Positions 40,992 through 50,434 are shown, counted from the first letter of the stretch. The stretch: DNA of 64,000 bases from F23-D06 sp963643165 (GCA_963643165.1 CAVIJD010000010.1:1-64000), one strand, 5' to 3'. The notes: generated by a model from the letters alone, not told the origin. A program made the numbers and translations.

Positions 40992-41726
40992 CTAATTGTT
41001 TCTCTTCCAGTTGCGGAACCAGCTGCGCACCCGGAGGCCGATGACGCCGAAGATGGCCTCTTTGAAGATGCCGGAACTCATCTTGGACACGCCGGCGGTG
41101 CGGTCTTTGAAGATGATGGGCACTTCGACGATTTTGTAGCCGAGTTTGTACATGTTGAACTTCATCTCTATCTGGAAGCCGTAGCCGATGTGCTTGATCT
41201 TGTCGAAGTCAACGGTCTTGAGTGCCGAGACGCGGTAGCATTTGAAGCCCGCGGTGGTGTCGCGGACGGGGATGCCCAGCATGATGCGCACGTACATGGA
41301 GCCGTAATAGGACATGAGCAGCCGTCCGATGGGCCAGTTGAGCACGTTGACGCCGTTGCAGTAGCGCGACCCGATGGCCAAGTCGGCGTTTTGCTCGACA
41401 CAGGCGTCATAGAGGCGCTGCAGGTCGTGGGGGTCGTGCGAGAAGTCGGCGTCCATCTCGAACACGAAGTCATAGCCGCGTTCGATGGCCCACTTGAAGC
41501 CGTGGATGTAGGCGGTGCCGAGCCCCAGTTTGCCGCTCCGCTCCTCGAGGAAGAGCCGCCCCTCAAATTCGGGGATGAGCCCTTTCACGATGCCGGCGGT
41601 GCCGTCGGGCGAGTTGTCGTCAATGATGAGGATGTGTACGTCAATGAGCCCGAAGATGGCCCGGATGATGTTTTCGACATTCTCTTTTTCTTTGTAAGTC
41701 GGGATTATTACAAGTCTTTTGTCCAT
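40992..41726 (-). CDS. Dolichol/polyprenol-phosphate mannose synthase-like glycosyltransferase
   Basis: A 244-residue GT2 enzyme close to DPM1. IPTYKEKENVENII opens the domain, VHILIIDDNSPDGT gives the nucleotide-binding Asp pair, EMDADFSHDP is the D-x-D metal site, GSRYCNGVNVLNW and DTTAGFKCYR are hallmark segments, and PIIFKDRTAGVSKMS closes. No C-terminal membrane domain is present, so the lipid carrier is approached from the cytoplasmic face. The product may be a polyprenyl-phospho-mannose used for glycan or protein glycosylation. Confidence 0.88.
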   Translation of the reverse strand: MDKRLVIIPTYKEKENVENIIRAIFGLIDVHILIIDDNSPDGTAGIVKGLIPEFEGRLFLEERSGKLGLGTAYIHGFKWAIERGYDFVFEMDADFSHDPHDLQRLYDACVEQNADLAIGSRYCNGVNVLNWPIGRLLMSYYGSMYVRIMLGIPVRDTTAGFKCYRVSALKTVDFDKIKHIGYGFQIEMKFNMYKLGYKIVEVPIIFKDRTAGVSKMSSGIFKEAIFGVIGLRVRSWFRNWKRNN

Positions 41727-41742
41727 TTTGATGTTTGGTTAT

Positions 41743-42765
41743 TTATTTTGACAATATGATATACACGGGCAGATGGTCGCTGAAGCCGCCTTGATAGACG
41801 CCGCCGGCGTAGGTGCGGAACGGGTAGTTTGTGTAGGAGCCCGACATGGTGAACATGAAGTTGCGCTGGAAGACGTTGGCCTCTCTGAAGCGGTACGCGC
41901 CGGGGGCGGCATTTACGAGCGAGCCCGAGACGATGATGTTGTCGAGCATGTCCCAGGAGTCGCGGTAGGCGTATGAGCCGATGCCTTTGCGGTACATTTT
42001 CCACATCGGGTTGAAGAGGTCGTTCTGGGCCAGCGATTTTGTGCTTGTTTTGGTTTTGAGTCCGTTCATCAGGCTTTTGGAGTCGGGGTTGTCGTTCAAG
42101 TCGCCCATAATGATGATTTTGGGGTTCTTGTAGCGTTGCTGCAGGGAGTCGGCGATGTGCCGGGTGAGTTGCGCGGCGGCCATGCGCAGGGGCATGCTTT
42201 TCTTTTCGCCGCCGAGTTTTGAGGGCCAATGGTTCACGAGGATGAAGAGCGTGTCGGTCTGGTCGAGCACGCCGGCCATGAGCCACTGGTCGCGGGTGAT
42301 GAAGTCGGGCCTTCCGGCCACTTTCAGCGGGGTGGCTTTGGTGGAGATCACGGTGAAGCGTGCGGGGTTGTAGAAGAAGGCCACGTCAACGCCGCGTCTG
42401 TCGGGCGAGTCGTGGTGGCAGACTTTTAGCCCGTAGGGTTTCAGCCGTTCGGTGGCGGCGAGGTCGAGCATCACCTGTTCATTTTCCACCTCAGAGACGC
42501 CCAGCACGGCCAGACCGCCGTCCATGGCGGCCATCTCGGCGATGACGCGGGAGAGGTTTTCCAGTTTGGCGCCGTAGCGTTCGGAAGTCCACATATAGTC
42601 GCCGTCGGGCAGGAACTGTTCGTCGTTCTTCAGGGGGTCGTTGACGGTGTCGAACAGGTTTTCCATGTTGTAGAACCCGACAATGGCTTTGCGGGGCGAG
42701 TTTTGGGCAAAGAGTGCGGCGAGGCACAGCGGCAACAGTGCGGCGAGCAGGAATAGTCTCTTCAT
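41743..42765 (-). CDS. Exported endonuclease/exonuclease/phosphatase-family protein
   Basis: A 340-residue EEP-fold hydrolase with a signal peptide (FLLAALLPLCLAALFAQ, cleavage near 20), so it acts outside the cytoplasm. VGFYNMENLFDTVND (Asn/Glu site) starts the domain, with VLGVSEVEN, LFILVNHWPSK, IIIMGDLNDNPDSKSL (Asp-x-Asn) and SDHLPVYIIL (His). It is unrelated in layout to the membrane-anchored EEP gene at 26894-28048. It lies 16 bases upstream of the DPM1-like gene. Substrate unknown. Confidence 0.85.
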   Translation of the reverse strand: MKRLFLLAALLPLCLAALFAQNSPRKAIVGFYNMENLFDTVNDPLKNDEQFLPDGDYMWTSERYGAKLENLSRVIAEMAAMDGGLAVLGVSEVENEQVMLDLAATERLKPYGLKVCHHDSPDRRGVDVAFFYNPARFTVISTKATPLKVAGRPDFITRDQWLMAGVLDQTDTLFILVNHWPSKLGGEKKSMPLRMAAAQLTRHIADSLQQRYKNPKIIIMGDLNDNPDSKSLMNGLKTKTSTKSLAQNDLFNPMWKMYRKGIGSYAYRDSWDMLDNIIVSGSLVNAAPGAYRFREANVFQRNFMFTMSGSYTNYPFRTYAGGVYQGGFSDHLPVYIILSK

Positions 42766-42775
42766 CTTGGGAGTA

Positions 42776-43783
42776 TTAACGGTTAAAGGGAACGTGTTTC
42801 AGGTACTTGTCGCGTATCAGTTCGGCGATCTGCACGGCGTTGGTGGCGGCGCCTTTGCGCAGGTTGTCGCCCACGACCCACAGGTTCAGGGTGTTGGGCT
42901 GGGAGAAGTCGCGGCGTATGCGGCCCACGAAAACCGTGTCGCGGCCTTGTGCGGTGAGCGGCATCGGGTAGAGGTCGCGGGCGGGGTCGTCCTGCACTTG
43001 CACGCCGGGCATGTTCTCAAGCAACGCGACGACCTCCTCGAGGCGGTAGTCGCGGAGCAGCTCCACGTTCACGGCTTCGGAATGGCCGCCCGTGACCGGC
43101 ACGCGCACGACCGTTGCCGTAACCTGAATGCTGCTGTCGCCGAGGATCTTGCGGGTCTCGTTCACCAGTTTCATCTCTTCGGTAGTGTAGCCGTTGTCCT
43201 CAAATGTGCCGCCGTGCGGGAAGAGGTTCATGTCGATCTGATGGGGGTAGGCCTTCTCGCAGGGTTCCCCGGCACGTTCATTCATCAGCTGGTTCACGGC
43301 TTTCATGCCCGAGCCGGTCACCGACTGGTATGTGGAGACGACCAGCCTTTTGATGCCGTAATTCCGGTGCAGCGGGCAAAGTGCCATCACCATCTGGATG
43401 GTGGAACAGTTGGGGTTGGCGATGATGTTGTCGTCACTGCCGATCGCGTCGCCGTTCACTTCCGGCACCACTAAGGGGATGCGCGGGTCGCTGCGCCAGG
43501 CCGAGGAGTTGTCAATCACTTTCGTCCCCTTTGCGGCGAAGAGGGGCGCATATTGGAGCGAAGGACCGCTGCCGGCAGAGAATATCGCCATGTCCGGCGC
43601 CATCTCGATGGCCTCCTCCGCACTGATCACCTGATAGGTCTTTCCCCCGAAAGGAATGGTTCTGCCGTACGACTTCGGGGAGGCTACGGGTATCAACGTT
43701 TCACCGCCGAACCCTCTTTCTTCAAGCACTTTACGCATCATTTCCCCTACCAGGCCCGTGGCCCCGACTAAAGCAATTTTCAT
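42776..43783 (-). CDS. asd: Aspartate-semialdehyde dehydrogenase
   Basis: Reduces aspartyl-phosphate to aspartate semialdehyde for lysine, threonine and methionine synthesis and for diaminopimelate in the cell wall. The 335 residues have the NADP site GATGLVGEMMRKVL, the catalytic Cys in NPNCSTIQM near 128, and the second-half motifs TYQSVTGSGMKAV, GGHSEAVNVEL (active-site His) and FVGRIRRD. Full length for the family. It has a divergent neighbour at 43883 and a -7 element at 43836. Confidence 0.95.
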   Translation of the reverse strand: MKIALVGATGLVGEMMRKVLEERGFGGETLIPVASPKSYGRTIPFGGKTYQVISAEEAIEMAPDMAIFSAGSGPSLQYAPLFAAKGTKVIDNSSAWRSDPRIPLVVPEVNGDAIGSDDNIIANPNCSTIQMVMALCPLHRNYGIKRLVVSTYQSVTGSGMKAVNQLMNERAGEPCEKAYPHQIDMNLFPHGGTFEDNGYTTEEMKLVNETRKILGDSSIQVTATVVRVPVTGGHSEAVNVELLRDYRLEEVVALLENMPGVQVQDDPARDLYPMPLTAQGRDTVFVGRIRRDFSQPNTLNLWVVGDNLRKGAATNAVQIAELIRDKYLKHVPFNR

Positions 43784-43835
43784 TTTTGTTTACAATTTAT
43801 GCAATAAATTAAATAACGTTACGTTTACAATGTTG

Positions 43836-43843
43836 CAAAAGTA
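43836..43843 (-). promoter_or_regulatory. -7 element of asd
   Basis: The minus strand reads TACTTTTG (TAnnTTTG) 52 bases before the asd ATG at 43783. The opposite strand here has TATTTTTTG (one base too long) before the gene at 43883. Confidence 0.5.
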
Positions 43844-43882
43844 CTATTTTTTGCAGAATGAAAATGAAAACGAATTATTTTT

Positions 43883-45604
43883 ATGAGAGTCCCTACCCTA
43901 CCGTCCCTTTTGCTGCCGCTGTTTGTGCTTGCGAACATGAATGCTGTTGTTGGTCAGTCAGAAACGTTGCAGCGTTATGACATTGTGATCAGCGAGATTA
44001 TGGCGGCCCCCACGCCCGCAATTGGCTTGCCCGCAGCCGAGTATGTTGAATTGCACAACCGCCGGCCGCAGCCGTGTGTGCTTTCGGGCTGGAAACTGCA
44101 GGTCGGAAGTTCCCGTAAAACGCTGCCGGAGGTAAGGCTCGACAGCGGCGGCTATGCCATTGTGGTGGCCGCGAAGAACAAGGGTCTGTTTGAGCGTTTC
44201 CCGATTCAGGTCTGCCCCGTCTCATCGCTGAGCATCACTGACGGCGGTCAGACGATTGTGCTGTATGACCAGGACGATGAGGCCATCCATGCGGTGGCGT
44301 TCAGGCGGAAATGGCATACGGAGCCCATAAAGCAGTCGGGCGGGTGGTCGCTGGAGATGAAAGACGAGAACCTGCCGTGCCAAACTGCCGGCAATTGGGA
44401 CTCCTCGGTGTCGCCGGAGGGCGGAACGCCGGGTTCTCCGAACTCTATACGTTGTGTCACAGAAGATTATGACCCTCCTTTCATCGAACGGGTCACCTTG
44501 CTCGACAGCATGACGCTGCGTGTGTTCCTGTCTGAGCCCATACGCCCTCCCCGGCCTCTCGTCCCCGGCGACTTCAGCATGGAGCCGGCTGCGACCATTG
44601 TGGGGGTGTCGGAAGTGCCGCCATTCTATACGGCGCTTGACCTTGCCTGTTCGCTGCCGCTGCGGGCCGGCACGTTCTACCGCGTCTGCCTGTCCGCTGC
44701 CGTGTGCGACTGCGCCGGCAATGCGGTCGCCTATCCCGACTGTGCCTCTTGTGGCGTGACGGAGAAGCCGCAGCCGTCAGACCTTGTCATCAATGAGGTG
44801 CTGAGCCATGCTAAAGATGGGACCGACGCCGACTTTATCGAGGTTTATAACCGTTCTTCCCACATCATCGACCTGAAAGATGTCAAAATCGGCTCGGGCG
44901 GCGACACTATCCCCAAGAAGGCAGTTGTGGCGGCTTCTCAAGGGATGCAGCTGATGCCGCAAGGTTACTGTGCCTTGTGCAAGAACAAGGCGCTCACCCT
45001 GTCGCAGTATGGCTGTCCTGACCCTAACGCTTTGTACGAGTGCGACTCCCTGCCCTCGTTCGCCGCAGAGTCCGGGACAGTGTTCCTGACCGACCGGGGT
45101 CTCCGCGCCCTCGACCGTCTTGCTTATTCCGAGGATATGCATTATCCGAAACTGCTCACCACGGCGGGGATCAGTTTGGAGCGTGTGTCGTCGAGCCAGG
45201 CCACACAGCGGGCCGACAACTGGCATTCGGCCTCTTCCACGGCTGGATTTGCCACGCCCGGGTATAGGAACTCGCAAGCCTCGGACGAAACCGCCGCCGC
45301 GGGGCTCGCCGTCAGTCCCGCCGTAATCTCGCCCGACAACGACGGTTTTGAAGATTATGCCGAGATTTCAGTTTCCATGTCCGATGGTGAAAACAGGGTG
45401 AGTGTCAGAATCTTCAACCAGCAGGGCTTTCTGGTCAGGCATCTGGTAAACAATGAATTGTGCAGTCAGGAGGCGCTGTTCCGTTGGGACGGCACGGACG
45501 ACCATAAACAAACTGTACCGTCGGGCATGTATGTCGTGACGGTACAGTATTGGAATCTTGACGGCAAAAGCCGGCGTTTCAAGAAAGTGGTCTCCGTGCG
45601 GTAA
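43883..45604 (+). CDS. Secreted lamin-tail protein with T9SS-type C-terminal domain
   Basis: A 573-residue surface protein with a signal peptide (PTLPSLLLPLFVLANMNAVV). Lamin tail domain 1 (about 28-150) has IVISEIMAAPTPA and EYVELHNRRPQP; an Ig-like segment follows (about 190-290); lamin tail domain 2 (about 297-455) has DLVINEVLSHAKDG and DFIEVYNRSSHIID. The last 80 residues hold the FlgD/T9SS sorting-like domain: VSVRIFNQQGFLVRHLVNNE, FRWDGTDDHKQTVPSGMYVV, and a basic end KSRRFKKVVSVR. It is a likely cargo of the type IX system that PorT serves. Its role is unknown. Confidence 0.85.
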   Translation: MRVPTLPSLLLPLFVLANMNAVVGQSETLQRYDIVISEIMAAPTPAIGLPAAEYVELHNRRPQPCVLSGWKLQVGSSRKTLPEVRLDSGGYAIVVAAKNKGLFERFPIQVCPVSSLSITDGGQTIVLYDQDDEAIHAVAFRRKWHTEPIKQSGGWSLEMKDENLPCQTAGNWDSSVSPEGGTPGSPNSIRCVTEDYDPPFIERVTLLDSMTLRVFLSEPIRPPRPLVPGDFSMEPAATIVGVSEVPPFYTALDLACSLPLRAGTFYRVCLSAAVCDCAGNAVAYPDCASCGVTEKPQPSDLVINEVLSHAKDGTDADFIEVYNRSSHIIDLKDVKIGSGGDTIPKKAVVAASQGMQLMPQGYCALCKNKALTLSQYGCPDPNALYECDSLPSFAAESGTVFLTDRGLRALDRLAYSEDMHYPKLLTTAGISLERVSSSQATQRADNWHSASSTAGFATPGYRNSQASDETAAAGLAVSPAVISPDNDGFEDYAEISVSMSDGENRVSVRIFNQQGFLVRHLVNNELCSQEALFRWDGTDDHKQTVPSGMYVVTVQYWNLDGKSRRFKKVVSVR

Positions 45605-45606
45605 GG

Positions 45607-46095
45607 TTAACGCAGACGGTCGGCGGCACGCACCAGTTTCTCGTCTTTCTTGATGAACTTATTGGCCAAGAAAAGGCAGATCGCTTCAATGAAGACCAGA
45701 ATCAGCATCAGGGTCTTGTTGGCGAACGTGAAAGTGAACGCCACGCCTTTGGCGGAGAAGTATTTGGTGAAAATAATGTCCGGGCATACCCAAAGCATCA
45801 GCATCAGGGTGATGAGATAGACGATCATCGTGATGGAGACAATCTGCACTTGGCGGATGCGCTTTTTGTAATTGAACAGGGCGACCAGGGAGAGCGCGGC
45901 CGTGAGCACGAGGCAGAACGCGACGTAATAGAGGCGAATGGCTGCCGTGCCGTCGGGGATGTTGAGTTTCAGGACCAGAGAATTATAGACATATTGCGCC
46001 TCAGCCGTGTCAACGTAGCCCATCGGGATAAAGAGCAACACAATGGGAATGACGGCTGCGACGAGCAGGAATAGAGATTGGATTCGCTGAATCAT
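45607..46095 (-). CDS. DUF4293 family membrane protein
   Basis: A 162-residue protein with four membrane helices (SLFLLVAAVIPIVLLFIPM, YYVAFCLVLTAALSLVALF, IVSITMIVYLITLMLMLWVC, TLMLILVFIEAICLFLANKF). It begins MIQRIQSLFLLVAA, the DUF4293 signature. The function is not established. It is convergent with the gene at 43883-45604, only 2 bases away, and no terminator separates them. Confidence 0.8.
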   Translation of the reverse strand: MIQRIQSLFLLVAAVIPIVLLFIPMGYVDTAEAQYVYNSLVLKLNIPDGTAAIRLYYVAFCLVLTAALSLVALFNYKKRIRQVQIVSITMIVYLITLMLMLWVCPDIIFTKYFSAKGVAFTFTFANKTLMLILVFIEAICLFLANKFIKKDEKLVRAADRLR

Positions 46096-46190
46096 AGTTT
46101 TGTCTTTTTCTGTTTTTTTGATAATGTGAAAAATTGAAAATGAATATGCAGTTTTAACTTAATTTCAGAACAGGGCAATTCCGGAAAAGG

Positions 46191-46793
46191 TCAGTTGTTT
46201 TTTTCGGAACTGATGGTTTGGTGCAAGGTTACGGCAGGCAGTTTCATCTGTTTCTTGCCCACATAGAGGTACGGGGTGAACTTGACGGCAACATTCGAGG
46301 CTTTGTCGCTGCCTGAGCCGTTAAGGTTCTTGACGCAGCGTATGATGTCGCCGACTTCCTTTTTCTTGACCACGTCGGCCAGGTTGACCTGTACGGGTAT
46401 GGGGATGGTGGTGGTGGCGGCGGGGTTGACGTAATACTCAACGTTGTGGCTGCTGCCTTTGGCCAAGAACTTGTCCTCCAGGTAGAGCTCGTAGTCGTAG
46501 CCGATGAGGCGGGCGGTGTTCTTAGTGTTGTTTTTAACCTTTACCATCACATTACAAGAGACGTTGAAGTCCTTGTTTTTGAGGGCTTTGGCGGCCTTGG
46601 TCATATTGGTGACAGAAAGGTCGGACAGTCCGTTGACGTTGTTCATGTTGATGTCGGCCCAAGTGACGTCAGCCACGCGGTCCATTTCAAACTCGCATTG
46701 GGCGAGACGGGCAAACTGGATGACGCTGCAGCTGCCAGTGACCAGGCAGAGGGCAAGGAGGATGAAAAGCCGTGTTTTTTTGTTGAAGGGCAT
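46191..46793 (-). CDS. LEA type 2/WHy-domain lipoprotein
   Basis: A 200-residue protein with a lipobox at the end of a hydrophobic segment (FILLALCLVTGSC, Cys near 22). The mature part has the WHy/LEA14 pattern: SDLSVTNMTKAAKALKNKDF, VSCNVMVKVKNNTKNTARLI, GYDYELYLEDKFLAKGSSHN and VNPAATTTIPIPVQVNLADV. Such domains are beta sandwiches; in bacteria they are anchored on the outside of the inner or outer membrane. It lies 12 bases from the LolD-like ATPase. Confidence 0.78.
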   Translation of the reverse strand: MPFNKKTRLFILLALCLVTGSCSVIQFARLAQCEFEMDRVADVTWADINMNNVNGLSDLSVTNMTKAAKALKNKDFNVSCNVMVKVKNNTKNTARLIGYDYELYLEDKFLAKGSSHNVEYYVNPAATTTIPIPVQVNLADVVKKKEVGDIIRCVKNLNGSGSDKASNVAVKFTPYLYVGKKQMKLPAVTLHQTISSEKNN

Positions 46794-46805
46794 CGTGGGG
46801 AGAGG

Positions 46806-47462
46806 CTAATGCGAGATGACTTTGCCGTCTTGGAGTACAATTTTGCGGTCAGAGAGCGAAGCCAGTTCCTCGTTATGCGTTACGATGATGAAAGTTTGAT
46901 GAAAGCGGTCGCGGAGTTCAAAGAACAGTTGGTGCAGTTTGCGGGCGTTTTCCGTGTCGAGGTTCCCGGAGGGCTCGTCGGCGAGGATCAGTTCCGGGTT
47001 GTTCATCAGGGCACGAGCCACGGCCACGCGTTGTTGCTCGCCGCCGGAGAGTTCGGCGGGTTTGTGGTCTTTGCGTTCCTTGAGTTTCAGGAAGTCGAGC
47101 AGTTCTTCGGCGTGAATCATAGCCTCTTTCTTCTTGAGACCGGCAATGAGTCCGGGCATGGCGACATTCTCGACGGCGGAAAATTCGGGCAGCAGGTGGT
47201 GAAACTGATACACGAACCCGATGTGGCGGTTGCGGTATTCCGAAAGTTGGTCGTCGTTAAGTTTGGAGATGTCGGTGCCGTTCAGGACAATCTTGCCCGA
47301 GTCGGGGCGGTCGAGGGTGCCCATAAGATGAAGCAAAGTGGACTTGCCGGCCCCGGAGGGGCCGACAATGGTTACCACTTTGGAACTGTCTATCGTGAGA
47401 TCTACAGCTTTAAGCACATGCAGAGAGCCGTAGCTTTTCTCGACGCGACGTATTTCGATCAT
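46806..47462 (-). CDS. lolD: LolD-like ABC transporter ATPase
   Basis: A 218-residue ATP-binding subunit. Walker A is GPSGAGKSTLL near 36, the signature LSGGEQQRVAVARALMNNPE near 142 with Walker B LILADEPSGNLDTENA near 163, and D-loop and H-loop residues (IIVTHNEELASL). The R-R-x-K-x-Y-G/HVLKAV opening and NGTDISKLNDDQLSEYRNRH matches MacB/LolD type ATPases that energise lipoprotein release or efflux. No membrane partner is adjacent. It is 2 bases from etfA's stop. Confidence 0.85.
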   Translation of the reverse strand: MIEIRRVEKSYGSLHVLKAVDLTIDSSKVVTIVGPSGAGKSTLLHLMGTLDRPDSGKIVLNGTDISKLNDDQLSEYRNRHIGFVYQFHHLLPEFSAVENVAMPGLIAGLKKKEAMIHAEELLDFLKLKERKDHKPAELSGGEQQRVAVARALMNNPELILADEPSGNLDTENARKLHQLFFELRDRFHQTFIIVTHNEELASLSDRKIVLQDGKVISH

Positions 47463-47464
47463 TG

Positions 47465-48472
47465 TTATTTCCTGATTTCTTTGGCCAGTCTGGCGGTAAG
47501 CATCGGGATGATTTTGTGTACATCGCCAACGATGCTCACGTCGGATACGCTGAAGATCGGGGCGAATTTGTCCTTGTTGATGGCGATGATGAAGTCAGAC
47601 TCTTCCATGCCGGCGAGGTGCTGGATGGCGCCGCTGATGCCGCAAGCCATATAGAGGGACGGGCGGACTGTCTTGCCGGTCTGGCCTACCTGACGGCTGT
47701 GGTCGATGATGCCGGCGTCCACCATGGCGCGGGAAGAGGAGACCTCTGCGCCGGGCAGCACGTCTGCCAGCGCCTGCAGTTCATCGAAGCCGGCCTTGTT
47801 GCCGACGCCGCGGCCGCCGGAGACGAGGATCTTGGCCTCTGTGATGTCGACGGTGCCTTTGTCTTTCTTGACGTCCTTGACCAGGCGGACTTTGAACTTG
47901 CTGCTGTCAAAGTCGGGCTTGAAATCGACAATCTCGCCTTTGCGGGAAGCGTCGCGTTCCATTTTCTGCATCACGCCCGGGCGTACGGTGGACATCTGCG
48001 GTCTGTGTTCCGTGTTCAGGATCGTGGCCATCAGGTTGCCGCCGAAGGCGGGACGGGTGGAGGCAAGCTGCATGTCTTCCGTGATCTCCAGCTTGGTGCA
48101 GTCGGCGGTGAGTCCGGTGTTCAGCCGGCAGGCAAGTCTGGGGGCCAGGTCGCGGCCGATCGTAGAGGCGCCGATCAGGATGATGCTGGGCTTGTAGGCC
48201 TGCACCATTTGGTAGATGGCCTGCGTATATTGTTCTGTCAGGTAGTGTTCGAGTTCGGGGGCGTCCATGCAGATGACCTCGTCGGCGCCGTACTCGATAA
48301 GCATCTGAGCCTGATTCTTGACATTGTGTCCGGCAAGCACGGCCACGACCTTTTCCTTAAGGTCTGCCGAAAGTTCATGTGCCTTACCGAGCAGTTCCAG
48401 GGCTACGGGTTGGATGACGCCGTCGCGCTGTTCAACGAATACATAAATGTTCTTATAATCGGATTTTTCCAT
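47465..48472 (-). CDS. etfA: Electron transfer flavoprotein alpha subunit
   Basis: A 335-residue FAD-binding subunit that receives electrons from or gives them to the acyl-CoA dehydrogenase. The C-terminal ETF motif is clear: VSGGRGVGNKAGFDELQAL, VSSSRAMVDAGIIDHSRQVG and TGKTVRPSLYMACGISGAIQ, then GMEESDFIIAINKDKFAPIF. The N-terminal part (DYKNIYVFVEQRDGVIQPVA) pairs with EtfB. Operon order etfB-etfA follows the dehydrogenase gene. An electron-bifurcating role is possible but not proven. Confidence 0.94.
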   Translation of the reverse strand: MEKSDYKNIYVFVEQRDGVIQPVALELLGKAHELSADLKEKVVAVLAGHNVKNQAQMLIEYGADEVICMDAPELEHYLTEQYTQAIYQMVQAYKPSIILIGASTIGRDLAPRLACRLNTGLTADCTKLEITEDMQLASTRPAFGGNLMATILNTEHRPQMSTVRPGVMQKMERDASRKGEIVDFKPDFDSSKFKVRLVKDVKKDKGTVDITEAKILVSGGRGVGNKAGFDELQALADVLPGAEVSSSRAMVDAGIIDHSRQVGQTGKTVRPSLYMACGISGAIQHLAGMEESDFIIAINKDKFAPIFSVSDVSIVGDVHKIIPMLTARLAKEIRK

Positions 48473-48489
48473 TTTTGTTCGGTTCTCGG

Positions 48490-49272
48490 TTAAATAATAT
48501 GTTTCTCTTTCAGTTTGTTGATGATAAGCTCGACAGCCTCGTCGGGGCTCACTTCAAAGATCTCGCCGGGCTGCTTTTGCGGTTTGGCGAAGGACTTCTT
48601 CACGCGTGTGGGGGAGCCGGAGAGTCCGAGGCGTTTCTCGTCCACCTGGAGTTTGTCGGCGCTCCACACCTCAACCTCCTTGTCATACGCCTCCATGATG
48701 CCTTTAACGGTCATATAGCGGGGTTTCAAGGCTGAGGAGAGCACGGTGAGCACGCAAGGGGTTTCCACTTCGAGAACCTGGTAGCCCTCTTCGGTCTCTT
48801 TGGTCACGGTGCATTTTTTGTTGCCGTCGAACTCGAGGTTCATGGCGTAGGTGACCTGTGGGATGTCAAGGTGTTGGGCCAGGGACACGGGTGTCTGTGC
48901 CGTGTCGCCGTCGATAGCCTGGCGGCCGGCGAGGATGAGGTCGTAGCCGATTTCGCGCACGGCGCAGGACAGTGCGTACGAGGTGGCCAGCGTGTCGGCG
49001 CCGGCGAACTTGCGGTCAGACAGAAGCACGGCACGGTCGGCGCCCATGGCGAAGGCCTCGCGGCAGATGACGTCGGCCTGCAGCGGCCCCATCGTGAGGA
49101 CGGTCACGTGTGCGCCGAACTTGTCTTTCAGCTGCAGCGCCATCTCGAGGGCTGCGGCGTCGTCCGGGTTCAATATGCTGGGGACGCCTTCCCTGATCAG
49201 CGTGCCCTTGACAGGGTCAATCTTGATGACATTAGTGTTGGGAACCTGTTTTATCGTTACAATAATATTCAT
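48490..49272 (-). CDS. etfB: Electron transfer flavoprotein beta subunit
   Basis: A 260-residue partner of EtfA. It begins MNIIVTIKQVPNTNVIKIDP and carries GTLIREGVPSILNPDDAAAL and VLTMGPLQADVICREAFAMG, then ADRAVLLSDRKFAGADTLAT, ILAGRQAIDGDTAQTPVSLA and the ETF beta signature. Gaps are 17 bases to etfA and 22 to the acyl-CoA dehydrogenase gene. It has the length of the clostridial-type butyryl-CoA dehydrogenase partners. Confidence 0.94.
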   Translation of the reverse strand: MNIIVTIKQVPNTNVIKIDPVKGTLIREGVPSILNPDDAAALEMALQLKDKFGAHVTVLTMGPLQADVICREAFAMGADRAVLLSDRKFAGADTLATSYALSCAVREIGYDLILAGRQAIDGDTAQTPVSLAQHLDIPQVTYAMNLEFDGNKKCTVTKETEEGYQVLEVETPCVLTVLSSALKPRYMTVKGIMEAYDKEVEVWSADKLQVDEKRLGLSGSPTRVKKSFAKPQKQPGEIFEVSPDEAVELIINKLKEKHII

Positions 49273-49294
49273 AGTCTCTTGTGGTGTAAGTTGA

Positions 49295-50434
49295 TTATTT
49301 GAACAATTGTCCGGCGATGACCATTCTCTGGACCTCCGAAGTGCCTTCGTAGATCTCCGTGATCTTGGCGTCGCGCATCATACGTTCTATTTCATACTCG
49401 CGGGTATAGCCGTAACCGCCGTGGAACTGGAGGCACTTAGTCGTCGTCTCCATAGCCGTGTCGGCGGCGAAGAGTTTGGCCATGGCTGCATCCACGGAAT
49501 ACGGGAGGTGCATGTCTTTCTTCCAGGCGGCCTTATAGACCAGCAGGCGGGCGGCCTCGATCTTGGCTTGGAGGTCGGCCATCTGGAACTGCGTGTTCTG
49601 GAAAGCGCTGATGGACTTGCCGAACTGTTTTCTCTCTTTCGTGTACTTGACGGTGACGTCCATGGCGCCTTGGGCGATGCCGAGGGCCTGGGAGGCGATG
49701 CCGATACGGCCGCCGTCGAGGGTCATCATGGCAATCTTGAAGCCTTTGCCCATCTCGCCCAGGAGGTTCTCTTTCGGGATGCGGCAGTTTTCAAAAATCA
49801 GTTCGCATGTGGCTGAGCCGCGGATGCCCATCTTCTTCTCTTTCTTGCCGATGGAGAAGCCGGGCGTGCCCTTCTCGACGATGAAGGCGGAGATGCCTCT
49901 GGTGCCTTGCGACTTGTCCGTCATGGCCATGACCACATAGACGTGGGCGTAGCCGGCGTTGGTGATGAAGATCTTGCTGCCGTTGAGCACCCATTCGTCG
50001 CCGTCGAGGACGGCCGTGGTCTGCTGCATGGCGGCGTCAGTGCCGGCATTGGGCTCCGTGAGGCCGAAAGCGCCGATCCATTCTCCGGAGGCCAGCTTCG
50101 GCAAGTATTTCTTCTTCTGCTCTTCCGTGCCGAACTCCAGGATCGGGTTCATGCAGAGGGAGGTGTGTGCGCTGACAATCACGCCGGTGGTGGCGCAAAC
50201 TTTCGACAGCTCTTCTACTGCCTTGATATACATTTGGTTGGTGCCCCCTTGTCCGCCGTATTCCACGGGGATGGGAATGCCCATGATGCCGATACGGGCC
50301 ATCTTTTCGACAGTCTCGACGGGAAAGCGTTCCTGGTCATCGACTTCTGCGGCCAGTGGCTGGACCTCTTCAGCAGCAAATTTACGAATCATCTGCAGGA
50401 AGAGTTCTTCTCTTTTGTTCAAGCTAAAATCCAT
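49295..50434 (-). CDS. bcd: Acyl-CoA dehydrogenase (butyryl-CoA dehydrogenase type)
   Basis: A 379-residue flavoenzyme that reduces crotonyl-CoA to butyryl-CoA, or the reverse. It shows FGLTEPNAGTDAAMQQTTAV (FAD/acyl pocket), VLNGSKIFITNAGYAHVYVV, GFKIAMMTLDGGRIGIASQA, then QFHGGYGYTREYEIERMMRD and the catalytic Glu near 364 in TEIYEGTSEVQRMVIAGQLF. Adjacent EtfBA and the crotonase and hbd genes at 7-8.7 kb support a short-chain, butyrate-directed role. Confidence 0.92.
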   Translation of the reverse strand: MDFSLNKREELFLQMIRKFAAEEVQPLAAEVDDQERFPVETVEKMARIGIMGIPIPVEYGGQGGTNQMYIKAVEELSKVCATTGVIVSAHTSLCMNPILEFGTEEQKKKYLPKLASGEWIGAFGLTEPNAGTDAAMQQTTAVLDGDEWVLNGSKIFITNAGYAHVYVVMAMTDKSQGTRGISAFIVEKGTPGFSIGKKEKKMGIRGSATCELIFENCRIPKENLLGEMGKGFKIAMMTLDGGRIGIASQALGIAQGAMDVTVKYTKERKQFGKSISAFQNTQFQMADLQAKIEAARLLVYKAAWKKDMHLPYSVDAAMAKLFAADTAMETTTKCLQFHGGYGYTREYEIERMMRDAKITEIYEGTSEVQRMVIAGQLFK